From assembly GCA_950106755.1 (NCBI GenBank), contig CATNNA010000007.1, positions 682,001 through 746,000 of the forward strand: a stretch of 64,000 nucleotides of DNA, written 5' to 3'. Both the position numbers and the translations under genes were made by a program. Positions 36,991 through 48,356 of the stretch are shown one piece after another (the first letter of the stretch is position 1; each line of letters opens with the position of its first letter). The notes under the pieces are model-generated. The model saw only the letters and a program-made list of their open reading frames with translations. It did not search any database and was not told where the DNA came from. The stretch comes from Climacium dendroides. Taxonomy: Eukaryota > Streptophyta > Bryopsida > Hypnales > Climaciaceae.

Positions 36991-37248
36991 TCTGCAAGCA
37001 CGAAGACCAATCCTTAGATTCATTGTTGAGTCAAAGATATAGATGTTCTATTGCAGCAACTTCTAGTATACTAGAAACTAAACATACTCTATATTCACTA
37101 ATATTAACATCATGTCTCTATAATTTCTTACGAATACAACATCGTTGAATGGATGATCCAATGATTTGTGCTATGATTAAGTCATTCATCTTCATCTAAG
37201 TAAATACTTTTCAATGCAAAGTTGCAAACACTTTATTTATAGTTGACA

Positions 37249-38340
37249 TTATCATCGCCCCGACGATAACCGGAAGTTGTTGTTACTCAGAGTTATTGTT
37301 GACTCAATGATAACTTTCCTCAACAAAACTCATTTTTTGATTCGTTGGATGTGATGAAAAAATAATTCAACCCAATACACAATCTTGTTTGAAATCATAA
37401 GAAATTGAAGTATCTACACCTTTGAAAATTTCTGACAAGATTATCATCGACCCGACGATAACTGGAACTCGAAGAACTCAAAGTTATCGTTGCCACAACG
37501 ATAACAATCTTCAATGAAACTCCTCTCATGATTCGTTGGTTGTCACGAAGGAAAAATTCAACCCAATGCACATTCTTCTTTCAAATCATAAGAAATTGAA
37601 ATAGCTACACATTTGCTAAGAATGCCAATTGAAAACATCTGACTACGTTATCATCGACTCGACGATAACTAGGAGCGAAAGAATTCAGAGGTATCATTGA
37701 CTCAACGATAACTATCCTCAACGAAACTCCTTTCATGATTTGTTCGATTTGACGAAGAAATAATTCAACCCGATGCACAATCTCCTTTGAAATCATAAGC
37801 AATTGACATACCTACACATTTGCTAAGAATGCTAACTGAAAATTACTGACTACGTTATCATCAACTCGACGATAACTAGAAGTCAAAGAACTCAGAGTTA
37901 TCGTTGACACAACGATAATGATCTTCAATGAAACTCCTTTCATGATTCGTTAGTTGTGACTAAGGAAAAATTCAACCCAATGCACATTCTTCTTTCAAAT
38001 CATAGGAAATTGAAGTACCTTCAAATTTGCTAAGAATACCGATTGAAAAAATCTGACTACGTTATCATCGACTCGACGATAACTAGGAGCAAAAGAATTT
38101 AGAGGTATCATTGACTCAACGATAACTATCCTCAACGAAACTCCTTTCATGATTTGTTCAATTTGGCAAAGAAATAATTCAACCCGATGCACATTCTGCT
38201 TTGGAATCAGAAGAAACTAAAGTAGCTACACATTTGCTATGAATGCCGATTGAAAAAATCTGACTACGTTATCATCGACTCAACGATAACCAAAAGTCAA
38301 AGAGGTCACAGTTATCGTCGACTCAACGATAAGTACCCTC
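37249..38340. repeat. Palindrome cluster C: six about 205-bp units, two sites each (Element 2)
   Basis: Strong sites (ATCATCGACTCGACGAT type) start near 37249, 37440, 37646, 37854, 38060 and 38268. Each is followed about 42 bp later by a weaker partner (ATCGTTGACTCAACGAT type) near 37292, 37482, 37690, 37897, 38105 and 38310. The 205-bp period includes shared words such as ATTCAACCC-ATGCACATTCT and ACACATTTGCTAAGAATGCC. The cluster is upstream of the minus-strand DUF7869-like gene, mirroring cluster B. Confidence 0.92.
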
Positions 38341-39060
38341 AATGACAGTATTGAGGTAATGGAATTATCCATGAAATGCTCCGACATTCACGCCGCAAAA
38401 AATGGGCATTGCAAACAACTTTGTTACAACTGTCTTCACCAAAAGCAAGAGTAACCAATTCCTTATAGTCTACAGGCTCGCTCAACAAATATAACGTCTT
38501 CACGCATTGAGATGTCACAAACATGGACCTTCAATGACTAGTTTCACGTACTTCCTGACATCCATATGTACAAAACTAACTCACCACCAGACGAGGTCAA
38601 TGGCAACTAATTTAAATACAAACTACACCTTCTATCTAAGAACTCACAAACAAGAAGAAAAAACTTTGAGGACCTAAACTTGTCAATGTGCTATGCAGAC
38701 ACACTTGAAGCGCAAGAGAATAGCAAGAGCAAAAGAGTCTCCTCGGCGTGTTTGTGGAAGAAGGCGTGTCTGGCAAGTAAAGTTGTCCGTGGCAAGAGAT
38801 GGGCAAAAAGTTGGAGAAAGCGGGAATATTTTAGCGGGCAATTCCAAATTTCAAAATTCCTGCAAACTCCTTGATTCCTGGCTGTTCAATCATTCGCTTG
38901 AAGGCGCTTTTGCCAGCTTTCTACAAAAAAGATGTGGCTCCACTAATGCTTTTTCCAAAAAAAAATTGTCTATATACAGAATTGTCTGCTATAGTTCTAG
39001 TAGGTTGACTTCTCAGGTCATATGTCCATCGATTGCTCAATATTTTTAGGCCTTTTCTGG
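38341..39060. promoter_or_regulatory. Presumed promoter and leader of the Element 2 DUF7869-like gene
   Basis: Lies between cluster C and the TTTAGGG run, as 13587-14310 does in Element 1. Open frames on both strands are short and unmatched. No gene called. Confidence 0.35.
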
Positions 39061-39099
39061 GTGGCTTATTTTCTATCAAATCCATTTTTGGGTTTTAGG

Positions 39100-39430
39100 A
39101 TTTCGGCTATTCAGGCTATGAATTTTTAGAGGTTTACGGCTTCTAGGGTTTAGGGTTTAGGGTTTAGGGTTTTCAGGCTATGAATTTGTAGGGGTTTAGG
39201 GTTTAGGGTTTTTAGGCTATGAATTTTTAGAGGTTTATGGTTTCGGGTTAACGCTTTATAGTTTAGGATTTGTAGGTTGTGAATTTTTAGAGGTTTAGGA
39301 TTCGGGGTTTAGGGTTAATGCTTTTGGGTTAGGGTTTGGAGCATGACAAATGGGTTTTGAATATATTTAGGGCTGTAGGTTTTAAGGTTTATGTTCTGTC
39401 ATTTCATCATGCAAATAGGGTTTAGGGTCG
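39100..39430. repeat. Telomere-like TTTAGGG region
   Basis: Short runs of TTTAGGG (up to three perfect units near 39149-39172) within degenerate GAATTTTTAGAGGTTTAGG-type repeats. Same relative place as 13540-13586 in Element 1. Confidence 0.8.
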
Positions 39431-40420
39431 CATTGATGATAAAAAATGGAGATACTCTTCTATTTCTTCATGAAGGTGCAATGGAATAATGTACCAATGA
39501 ATAAGATGGAAAATAGTATTGTTGAATTTATATTCCATTTATACATGCACGTTTGATGGAATACTTGAGAAATGAAAAAAAATTGGGACATTTTGTTGCT
39601 CAATTATTCTCCCATTTTTTCATGCAAGTGTGATGGAATAATGTAGCAATGAAAAATATTGGGAAACAATGCAGCTTAATGTATTTTCCATTTAGTGATA
39701 TACGTTTGATGGAATACCAGAGGAATGAAAAAAAATGGGGAGATAATGTGCTCAATTACTCTCCCATTGTTTTTTTCATGCAAGTGTTTTGGAATACCAT
39801 AGAAATGAAAAGAAATGGAGAGATAGTGTTGCTCAATTAATTCTTCATTTATTTATAGAAGAGCCAGAGTCTTGGCTTAAGGATAAGGGTTTATGCTTTA
39901 GATAATATCATATAATCAGGGGTATGTTGTACGTTGTGGATTTGTGGGCATTTAAACTAAAAAAATGTGGTGTAAATAAGATATTTCACTTCTAAATTTG
40001 TCCTTTTCTTAAATATATAATAACCGGAAACACCAAAACAAAATGGGTCATTATGAATCATGTAAGCATAGCGTAAAAATGAGCTCCCGCTCATTGAGAA
40101 TATTTTTGGTTCAGTGCTTAACGTGACTTATTAGTGTCATAATCATTTATTTGGGTATGATTCAAAAGTGGATGACATCCACAAGAATGAGAATTCATTG
40201 CAAAATTTGAAGACTTGTGAGTTATGAGATTCAACCTAAAGTAGTAGTACATCCATAGTTCTCTTAATACCCCCCTAAACCATAACATGGTTAGGGGCTA
40301 ATTAACAAAAACTAAAGACTTAAGCGAACCATCTTCAATAATAAGTCCAAAATATACTACTAAAATTGATTTCGTTTTTAGAATGAAACATTTCAATTCC
40401 AAAGACAATGGTGTAGTCAT
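39431..40420. other. AT-rich core of Element 2, left part
   Basis: Contains loose direct repeats of TGATGGAATA / GAAATGAAAAAAAATGGGGA (39470-39850). No gene supported. Confidence 0.5.
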
Positions 40421-40996
40421 TTACAAAGAATTTTTGGAAATATGCATTTGGTGGACTTTGGTGGCATATCCATCTAATCCTATCGAAACAAGACCGAATT
40501 GGTCATTAAAAAATTGTTGTAATTGCTTGCCAAATTGATCCAATTGCATCCAAATAGAGGAAGCAATGCTATCACCAAGTCCTTTAAAACTTTTTTGAAT
40601 AGAATCTGGTATTTTATTTTGATGGTACTTTACTACATTGCCTTTTGATTTTGCTCTACCATGTGCAACATTGCCGTGACTTACAGATTTGTATCTCCTC
40701 CGCTTTGGATTTTTTTGATTATCTTTTGCTAGATATTGGGATGTTTCATAATAGTGATTTACTTCAACTAGAGTTCGTTGGTAATCAAGGTCAGTAGTCC
40801 ACATATTGGGAATATATATCATTATGACATGGTCAAACTTTAAGTCTTCAATGTTCCTAATTCCCATTTGTATAATATCAACACCATTCAAGATCATTAA
40901 ACTTTTGTTCAATGTTCGAAATACTATATTGTTGTCGTAAATGTCTTGCCAATTTTCTTGGAAAGTTAAAGTACATTCATTAATAGAAAAGACCAC
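40421..40996 (-). CDS. Hypothetical 191-codon ORF in the Element 2 core
   Basis: An unbroken frame with protein-like composition, including a basic stretch (NPKRRRYK) and an amphipathic C-terminus (QLDQFGKQLQQFFNDQF). The function is unknown. It has no counterpart in the core of Element 1, which argues it is either a gene fragment gained by Element 2 or a chance frame in AT-rich DNA. The ATG at 40996 is the only basis for the start. Confidence 0.35.
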   Translation of the reverse strand: MVFSINECTLTFQENWQDIYDNNIVFRTLNKSLMILNGVDIIQMGIRNIEDLKFDHVIMIYIPNMWTTDLDYQRTLVEVNHYYETSQYLAKDNQKNPKRRRYKSVSHGNVAHGRAKSKGNVVKYHQNKIPDSIQKSFKGLGDSIASSIWMQLDQFGKQLQQFFNDQFGLVSIGLDGYATKVHQMHISKNSL

Positions 40997-41032
40997 AACA
41001 TTACTGAACTGCCAAGCTAAAATGATGCTTTA

Positions 41033-41181
41033 CTTTGGGGCCCAGTTGTAGCACTTCGGGCCCTGAGTGTAGGAATTGGGGCCCCAAGTGCTACAACTAC
41101 GGCCCCAAAGTATCTCAACTGGGCCCCAGTTGTAGCACTTGGGGCCCCGAGTGTCTCAACTGGGGCCCCAAAGTGTCTCTA
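41033..41181. repeat. Tandem repeat built on GGGGCCC palindromes
   Basis: Seven or eight units of about 19-25 bp with the words TTGGGGCCCCAA, GGGCCCCAG, GTAGCACTTGG and GTGTCTCAACTG. GC-rich island in AT-rich DNA. Confidence 0.85.
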
Positions 41182-41280
41182 CCTTTTACATTTCTAATTA
41201 AAATAGAGATGCAGAAGTTCTAACCCTAAACTTAAAAATCTCTATATAAATAGCTTGTATTATAAATTTATAAAACCTAA

Positions 41281-41515
41281 ATTGAATGAAGAGATGTATT
41301 GAAGAGCAAGTTTTCTAAAAGAATTATAAATTTGCTTTAACCAAACTCAACAAAGAGATGTATTTGAGTGAAGTTATCTAAAAATATCTTGAGTTTACTT
41401 TAATCAAACTCAACAAAGAGATGTATTTTAGAGCAAGTTATCTAAAAACATCATGAGTTTACTTTAATCAAGTTCAACAAAGAGATGTATTAAAAAGCAA
41501 GTTATCTAGAAAGAA
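41281..41515. repeat. About 63-bp tandem repeat, nearly four copies
   Basis: Units share AACAAAGAGATGTATT, GCAAGTTATCTAAAA and GAGTTTACTTTAATC. Confidence 0.85.
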
Positions 41516-41689
41516 GTCATTTTCTATTATTGCAAATATATTAAAACTTTTATATACAAAATATTATAAGAAGACCTTTGAAACAAACTACTGATTTAAT
41601 TTGTCTTATTTGTTTGTCTTGTTTGTGAGAAGTTCTTTTTATACAAGTTTCTTTTATAGGATGCAGGTTACAAATCCAATGGAGGTTTG

Positions 41690-42180
41690 CTCTAAGTAAG
41701 AGGCTTTATTACCTACTTCCATCTTGTATGCTTATATGTATGTATTAACTGTTTCTGAGTTACAAATTTGTAATGAAGTTATTGTATAAAAACTAAGAAG
41801 ATAAGTTGCCATCTTACCTTTCTTTATATAGATTATAATATAGTATATGTAGGTTTAATGATTTGTACGTTTAGGGAAAGTAAGAAGGTAAGAGGCCTCT
41901 TTACCTTTCTTTATGTAATTTATTTTGAAGTACATTTAGGTTTGCTAAGTTTTAAGTTTAGATTGAGGAAGTTTGAAGGTAAGAGGCCTCCTTACCTTTT
42001 TTTATATAGTTTGTTTTAAAGTACATCTAGGTTTAATAAGTTGTAAATTTAAAGAAAGTAAGAAGATAAGAGGCCTCCTTAGCTTTCTTTATGTAGTTTG
42101 CTTTGAAGTACATTTAGATTTGCTAAGTTTTTAAGTTTAGAGGAAGTAAAAAGGTAAGAGGCCTCCTTACTTTCCCTAGT
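41690..42180. repeat. About 90-bp tandem repeat around AAGAGGCCTCCTTAC
   Basis: Near-palindromic GGTAAGAGGCCTCCTTACC cores at about 41890, 41981, 42067 and 42156, with a poorer one at 41694, are separated by CTTTATGTAGTTTGTTTTGAAGTACATTTAGG-like text (period 86-91). Confidence 0.85.
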
Positions 42181-42189
42181 CCATAAGAA

Positions 42190-44351
42190 CCCTTCTCACT
42201 AAGTACCTCTCGGTACCGAAAACACCTTTTCAATAAGTGGGCCATGCATACCAAATGATTATGGCCCAACTATTGTCATAACAATTTTAATTTTAGAAGA
42301 AAAATATTATGGAAATTAGATGATGAATAGAAAATGAAATATTCAAGAAAATAAAAAAAATTGGAAATGAAAAAATATAGGTATTAATAAAAATTTAAGG
42401 TTCATAAATGCTTGACTTTTTTTCACACTAATGTGTTGCAATGCTAGTTTTTGAACAAAATGTGATTGTTTTCCAAACTTTTTATGTGTGAGTTTTCAAG
42501 TCCTACTAATTACAAATAGAACCCTAGTATGCCAGACTCCGTTTAAAAATTCATAAGTAATTCATAAATTCTCCAAAACTTATGAAACGACTTGGGCTAG
42601 AATCCTCATCAAATTTTCTTTAACTGAAAAATGAGCTAAAAATATTCCAGTCCAAGGAAATACATGAAAAAAGGGGACTGGCTTAGAAACCTCCTCCCTT
42701 AGTTACCCTGACAATGCCATCTTGAAATTTTCTTCTAGTGAAAGAAAGGGCAAAATAAATTTAAATCCTCCAAAATCTCTAGAAGGCCTAATTTCCTTTA
42801 GGTGAGCACTTTCAGGACCTTCTACCTTAGGTAAGTCATAGGGAGGTTCGGGTGTTGTAAGGGGAGGTTCGGATACTAGCGCAGGAGGTTTGGGAATGTA
42901 GGACGAGGTTCGGGACGAGGTTCGGTTCGACCATCAGGTTCGTGTATTCGTCGTCGTCGTCGTCGTCACGCGGTGCAAGTTTCCAGTTGCCCCGACTCTT
43001 GCGGTGCGTTTTCAGCTGCCTCAGTTGTGTGCGCAATTGTGTTTTAGGATTGCGTGAAGTGCGAGCGATTGTGTTTTCAATTGTTGCATTGACGTTTGTA
43101 AGGGATGCGTCAGTTGTGTGAGCTCCATTTTGCGAGTTGATTGAGGGTTTAGGGTGAGGAAGCTGAGCTCCAGCCCGCGACTTTGTGAGCGGTTCACCTT
43201 GATTCTGCGAGTTTGTAAACGGCTGAGCTCGATTCCACGAGTTCAATCGGGAGCGGTTAGGATCTGCGAGTTCAATTGGGAGCGGCAACAATCCATTTTC
43301 TGAGGTGAATTGGGGTTTCCAGTGCTTCGCAAGGTATGAGGTTCTTGGTGTGACTTGTGAGCTCCATTTTACAAGTTGATTTAGGGTGTACAGTGAGTGA
43401 CGGAGAGCTTCCACGAGTTTAAGGATTAATGTTTTCAATCTATACATGCTTGTTTCTGAGAAGTTGGGTTTGTGAGTGAATTTGTGAGTGAATTTGTGAG
43501 TGCTCACATTCTTTTGGGCGCTTGTTTTTGCGGTTTAGGGTTTGTGTTTGGCAGCGATTGTTTTAAGCGCTTTTGTTTGTGTTTGTGAGCGCTCATGAGT
43601 TTGAGGGCTTCTGCTTCTGCATGCCGCGTTCGTCCCAGCGAAGTGGTTTAGCATTCATGGCTGTTTTTTAGGGTAACATGTCTAGTTCTCTACTTTGTGA
43701 ACGCTTGTTGTTTCAACCAATTGTTTGCTTTATTTATTGTTGCGAGTTGATCATGTTCAGGGTTTAGGTGCTAACGTCAAGAAGAGGGGCACGAGATTGC
43801 TGAAATTCTGGAGTACCGTCACCTTTTTCTTCGAACAGCGTCAAGGCAGGAGTTTGTAACAGGTGCTCCCAATCTTTGCTTCATGTACAGGTATAGTCAG
43901 TTTCTGAACCGTTCCTATTGTGGTTCAAGACTTGATGTTGTTCAATTCTATAGTTGCATGTGTTTAGGGTTTAATTTTAATTTATACAGATGTGACGATA
44001 GCTCTGCAAGTAGGTAAGACCTGACATACTCGTTTTGGATTCCAGGTTGTAGTTTGTAGTATCTTGCATGGTTTAAGACTTGAATTGTGCATAATCACAT
44101 CGTTTCCATGTCATGCATCTTACATTTCTCTAATGGAATTGCTTTGTGGCCATGGCATTTTCAGAGTTTGAAGGGTACGTTGAGCATCTACTGTTCAAAC
44201 TTGACACAAGCAGCGTCTCCCAACTTCCAGGTTTGTCCACTGAAGTAGAGAAACAAAAAGCTAATTCTTTTCATCATGCAAGCATTTAGGGTTTAGATGC
44301 AGAAATTAGGGCTTCCACACAATGCCCAGTCAAGTCCACGACAAAAGTCTG
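42190..44351. promoter_or_regulatory. Presumed promoter and 5' leader of gene X (Element 2)
   Basis: The region becomes GC-richer from 42830, with a short CGT trinucleotide repeat at 42949-42967. It holds GAG-TTG words between 43120 and 43400 and scattered TTTAGGG boxes (43532, 43760, 43976, 44285). Donor-like CAGGTAT and CAGGTTT sequences and the acceptor directly before the ATG at 45138 suggest introns in the leader. The minus-strand open frame at 42836-43507 is not believed. Confidence 0.4.
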
Positions 44352-44714
44352 GGTTATCCTCGAGTCGAGGATAACCTAGGACCACCGTCGAACTTAGGGT
44401 TATCCTCGAGTCGAGGATAACCTGGTTCTAACGCAGAACTGAAGGTTATCCTCGACTCGAGGATAACCTACATCCATTGTAGAACTCAGGGTTATCCTCG
44501 ACTCGAGGATAACCTAGGTCCACCGTCAAAAATGACGACCCTTAAACTGTAGAACTCAAGGTTATCCTCGAGTCGAGGATATTTTGGTTCAGCCTAAAAA
44601 TTGAAGGGAATCCTCGAGTCGAGAATAACCTGGGATACATCACCGCTATCTACAATTCCAGAATTCATTGGTACATGAGAAGTCTCCCTGGTTATCCTCG
44701 ACTTGAGGATAATT
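44352..44714. repeat. Palindrome cluster D, upstream of gene X (Element 2)
   Basis: Perfect or near-perfect 25-bp palindromes: GGTTATCCTCGA, one central base, then the reverse complement. They start at 44352, 44398, 44444, 44490 and 44560 (44352-44490 perfect); degraded copies lie at about 44606 and 44690, and a single site at about 45001. The first four are spaced exactly 46 bp apart. The core is ATCCTCGAGTCGAGGAT instead of the ATCGTCG form of cluster A. Confidence 0.93.
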
Positions 44715-45137
44715 TGGAAGAATTTGATATTAGCCAATAGGAAGCAAACAATCATTCATAGAAGATAATCAACAAATTAATATCAAATGTTCAAAACTGA
44801 ACTCAAATAGAGTTGAAGAACAATATTCTACAAATTATTAAAAAAACTTCAGAATGTTCTATTATACGATCATCGATACAACAAACAGAACAGAAAATCA
44901 TATTGCTTCTTAGCCACGAACGTCCTCAATGTATCATTCAGTCATTCACATGAAATGACCATTGAAATTTGTAGTTCATGCTACGAGTCCCCTCACTCCA
45001 ATTATCCTCGAGTCGACGATGCTCTGTCCAATAATGCGATTCAAACAACAGCAAACAAATAAGACTTCCTTTGAAAATTAAGTATAGCGACCTATAACTA
45101 AATGCCAATAATGTACGTCTTTTGACAGGACCTGAGA

Positions 45138-46550
45138 ATGGATTCAGAGGATGCGTACGACTATTCAGTGACAAAGCACCACCTTGAACCCTTCGTCAAT
45201 CCTGTCGAAGATGGACCCTTCATTTCGGAAATGGAGGATAGCTACGGGAAACTATTCCAGTTCAAATCGCATGTTGCGAGCTGGAGTTTTGGTGTGAACC
45301 GATGGAAAGACTACGTCTTTCTCCAGTACAAAGTCTTTGGGCAGCCGGATTACCTAGTGTGGAATTTGAATGAGAAGGTGATGTTCATAGATGCTCACCA
45401 CAACAACTACGTTGCGGTCGTCCTACGTGAGGTAGATGACGCTGGGAAAGCCGGAAAACATTGTCACTCAATAGTGCTCAATGTCAACTCAAATCAAGCA
45501 GAGTTTGACCTTGAGAACCTCATGACATTATTGGAGGGCTCTGAAATGGAGTCCCTCAATCAGCAATTCATAGATAGCGGATATCTTCCATGGAAAACCG
45601 GGACCAGCAAAGCTACTGCGACCAAGCTCAGCCTTATCTTCCAGACATTAGATAGGTACGCTTTGTCAAACGTTCAAGCTCCTCCAAGTGTGGGAGGGCA
45701 AATATGTAATATTCAACAACGAGAATCGACTGGAAAGCGGAACCTGCCATCTGGGAGCGGAGGAGGCAGAAGTAGGGGGACTCAACCTAGTCAACCCATG
45801 CCGGAGACTCAAACTCAGGGTTCCATTGATCCGAGCCCAACACCACCAAGTAAGAGAAGAAGGAAAAGTTTAGTGGGAGGTGCCACGGGTGCAGGTAGCT
45901 CGGGGTTTGCATTGACATCAGTTGGAACTCAATCAGAAGAGCCGATGGAAGAGTTTCAGAGGCACGCACTCATTCAGAGGGAGTTCTGGGCAGAACACAA
46001 GCAGTGTTTTCTCTTCGATCAGAACACTGTTAGTGTGAACATCAAGCAATGTGTGATTGCAAAAGAAGAGTATATAATCCGTGCATTGCAAGAGGACATG
46101 GTCAAGTCCGTGAAAGAGCAACTCATCCAACTCATCGACATCAAGCAGCGGCAGAAAGTATGCTTGACTCCAGTGGACAGAAATAATCAACTCTTGAAAA
46201 TGAAACCCCAGAAGTGGGAAGACATTGAAAATGGCCAGTTCATGATTATCAATGGCCAACACAGTATAACAGCATCCAAGGAGCTTCAAAAGCAAGGGTG
46301 CGGTGAAAGCAGGCGTGTGGAACTGCAGAGGTGGGATGCATACATTGTTTGGACGTTGGACCCAAACAAACTTCGACACATTTCGCGCTTCTACAATGCA
46401 ACGAACCACCTAGATCATGCGCAGCCGACGTGGGGGAATCAAATAATCAGCTGTAGGAACATCTGGATCGCCTGCAAGTGTCCCACTCTTGAAGTGACCG
46501 ATCATGTGGTGCGACAGAACAAGGCTGTATACAGTCCGGTCAACTACAAG
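45138..46550 (+). CDS. Gene X, exon 1 (Element 2 copy): possible ParB-like domain
   Basis: 471 intact codons from an ATG just after an acceptor (TTGACAG) to the donor GTGAGT at 46551. Residues 1-180 are a conserved globular region (YDYS, FVNPV, WSFGVNRWKDYVFLQY, HHNNYVAVVLREV, HCHSIVLN). Residues 190-260 are low-complexity and basic (PSKRRRKS), a likely nuclear signal. Residues 290-460 form a second domain with VSVNIKQCVIA, QKVCLTPV, then MIINGQHSITASKEL (residues 369-383) and KLRHISRFYNATNH. The IINGQHSI-AS-EL pattern is like box II of ParB/DGQHR proteins, where a Gly-rich loop with His or Arg contacts nucleotide. This is motif-level similarity only. Confidence 0.7.
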
Positions 46551-46739
46551 GTGAGTGAGAGCATACCACCATCATCGACTCGACGATACTTGCTGCACTA
46601 CAGCATTGAATTCCTTTAGTCTTGTATTCATTGATCAATAGTTTGAATTTTAAATAGAACTCAATTTGATGATGGGCTCTATGTTTTTCTTATCATCCTC
46701 TCTCTCTGTCCTTATTTCTCCATAACCTCTTCTTTATAG
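46551..46739 (+). other. Intron 1 of gene X (Element 2) with one palindrome
   Basis: GTGAGT to TTTATAG, phase 0, joining NYK to SFTDAVVDRFQ. One palindrome, ATCATCGACTCGACGAT, lies at about 46570-46590. Confidence 0.8.
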
Positions 46740-48068
46740 AGCTTTACCGATGCAGTTGTAGATCGTTTCCAGAATATTAATCCTAAAGGAGACGGTGCAA
46801 CAATAAGGGGGCCATCGGACCTGAAGAACGAAATCCAGATAATAACCCTCTCGGACGAGTTGTGGGATCATTGGAAACTCTTCCTGACAAAGCACGGTGA
46901 AGGCGAGCTCATTGACCCAGCTACCCTTAAAATGTATAAGGAAAATAAAGGGTACAAATTGAAGCCTGCCGGATTACGAAGGGAGTTCTTTAAACATGCT
47001 GGCCATTTCACTGACAAGGATTTCGGAAAACAGGCACAACATCTGCTTGGGATTACTCCTGGTCGGGCTGCACCATATCCCAAGCTTTCAATTTCAAGAA
47101 TGAAGGTGTTAGCAGTGGACAACATGACAAGTACAAACTGGACTGAGCGAAGGAAGAGGAAGAAAATCGTGATTCAAGACTTGATGAGCATCAAGCCTGA
47201 CTTAAAGCTTCTAGATAGCCGGAAGGACATAATCGATGAGCGGTGGAGGTCTTGGAAGTCTCGCCACCAATTCTCTTCTGCTACATGGGATTTCCTCCTT
47301 TCGTACATCAAGGCCGACTATTTTAAAAAGCGCCTACGAAATGATGCATGGCTGAAGCGCGTAGCGGACCTCGAAAAAGAATTCCTAGACGTTCTGCACA
47401 TGTACAATCGCTTCATGAAGCTGAAATACAATCTTCCTGAATTGAGCGGTGGAGTGGAGATACGCGGCATGGATGTCACGGCGAAGGCGCTTGTCACCAC
47501 TAACCGATTCACTTACTGCCGTCGGGAGGTGAATCTTGCAGTGGTTGACACGAGAGAAGTCCCTCGATCAAAACCCACAGCAGTCGAGGCAGCCATAGAC
47601 CCATTTCTGGACTTCTTGGACGACAAGTTGGAGCCAAGTATGAGTGCAGCCAACGTGTGGCTTTTCATATTACGTGACAGTGAGGATGTGAGCGCGGCTG
47701 TTAGCTTCGCTGACTTGAACATGGCGGAGTACGACATATTGAAGTCCAAGTACATCCCATGCAAAGCGGAAATGCTCAACAACGTGACGAACCGAGGCGT
47801 TGCCCCAGATGTGCCTCTTTTCTTCCTCTTCAAGAAAGAGAACGAATTCGCTTCATCTGTACGGGATTTCATGAAGCCAGAGTATCGAGCGCCTTCGGAA
47901 ACATGTCCGTATTACAAGGATGCGCACAGGAACACAGAATGCAAGTGGAGAATTCACCCCACTGAACTCCGAATGGAGTTCTATTTAGAGATCCTCCAAG
48001 CATTTGCAGTCCCTGGCGAGAACGTGCTTGGAATTTATACTGGAGTCAAGCTCATGCTTGCTGCAAAG
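46740..48068 (+). CDS. Gene X, exon 2 (Element 2 copy): degenerate DNA-methylase-like domain
   Basis: 443 intact codons between acceptor TTTATAG and donor GTAGGT. Its C-terminal part follows the layout of beta-class N4/N6 DNA methylases (e.g. ParB-methylase fusions of phages and bacteria): a strand ending in Asp where DPPY is expected (here VVDTREV, about residue 740 counting from exon 1), then a helix-strand NVWLFI, an IPC/K segment, then HPTELRMEFYLEILQAF like the HPTQKP block, then PGENVLGIYTGVKLMLAA (about residue 896) where active enzymes have VLDPFxGSGTT, then FFYGYVDK at the start of exon 3. Both catalytic motifs are altered in both copies, so any role is probably binding rather than methyl transfer. 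This is inference from pattern; the lineage-specific fold could be something else. Confidence 0.6.
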
Positions 48069-48356
48069 GTAGGTCACGTTATCAATGTCATTTACTACCA
48101 TTCACTCGAGAATAATGGTCACTTTGTGGAGTGGATTTGTTAGGCTGCTGTAGTTCGTGAATCTATCGAGGAATTGTCTCGTTTATCCTCGACTCAACGA
48201 TAATCACCTAGTTTGTATAATCCGTTTTCCTGTCATACTCTTGTCTTTGCTCTTCATACAAAACAAAGGCTGTAGGATGCTCTTATTATCCTCGACACGA
48301 CGATAACCTCTCCTTGCTCCCCTACGACTCACTAATGTCCTCTTCTCTTGATTCAG
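48069..48356 (+). other. Intron 2 of gene X (Element 2) with two palindromes
   Basis: GTAGGT to TTGATTCAG. Two palindromes, at 48183-48203 (ATCCTCGACTCAACGAT) and 48286-48306 (ATCCTCGACACGACGAT), match the two in Element 1. Confidence 0.82.

Noticed and set aside
39100..39430. True telomere
   Set aside because: Runs are short, degenerate and internal, and similar runs occur at several promoter-like places.
42836..43507. 223-codon minus-strand ORF
   Set aside because: Contains a D-run from a CGT repeat and low-complexity Thr/Asn text; lies in the presumed gene X leader with no counterpart in Element 1.
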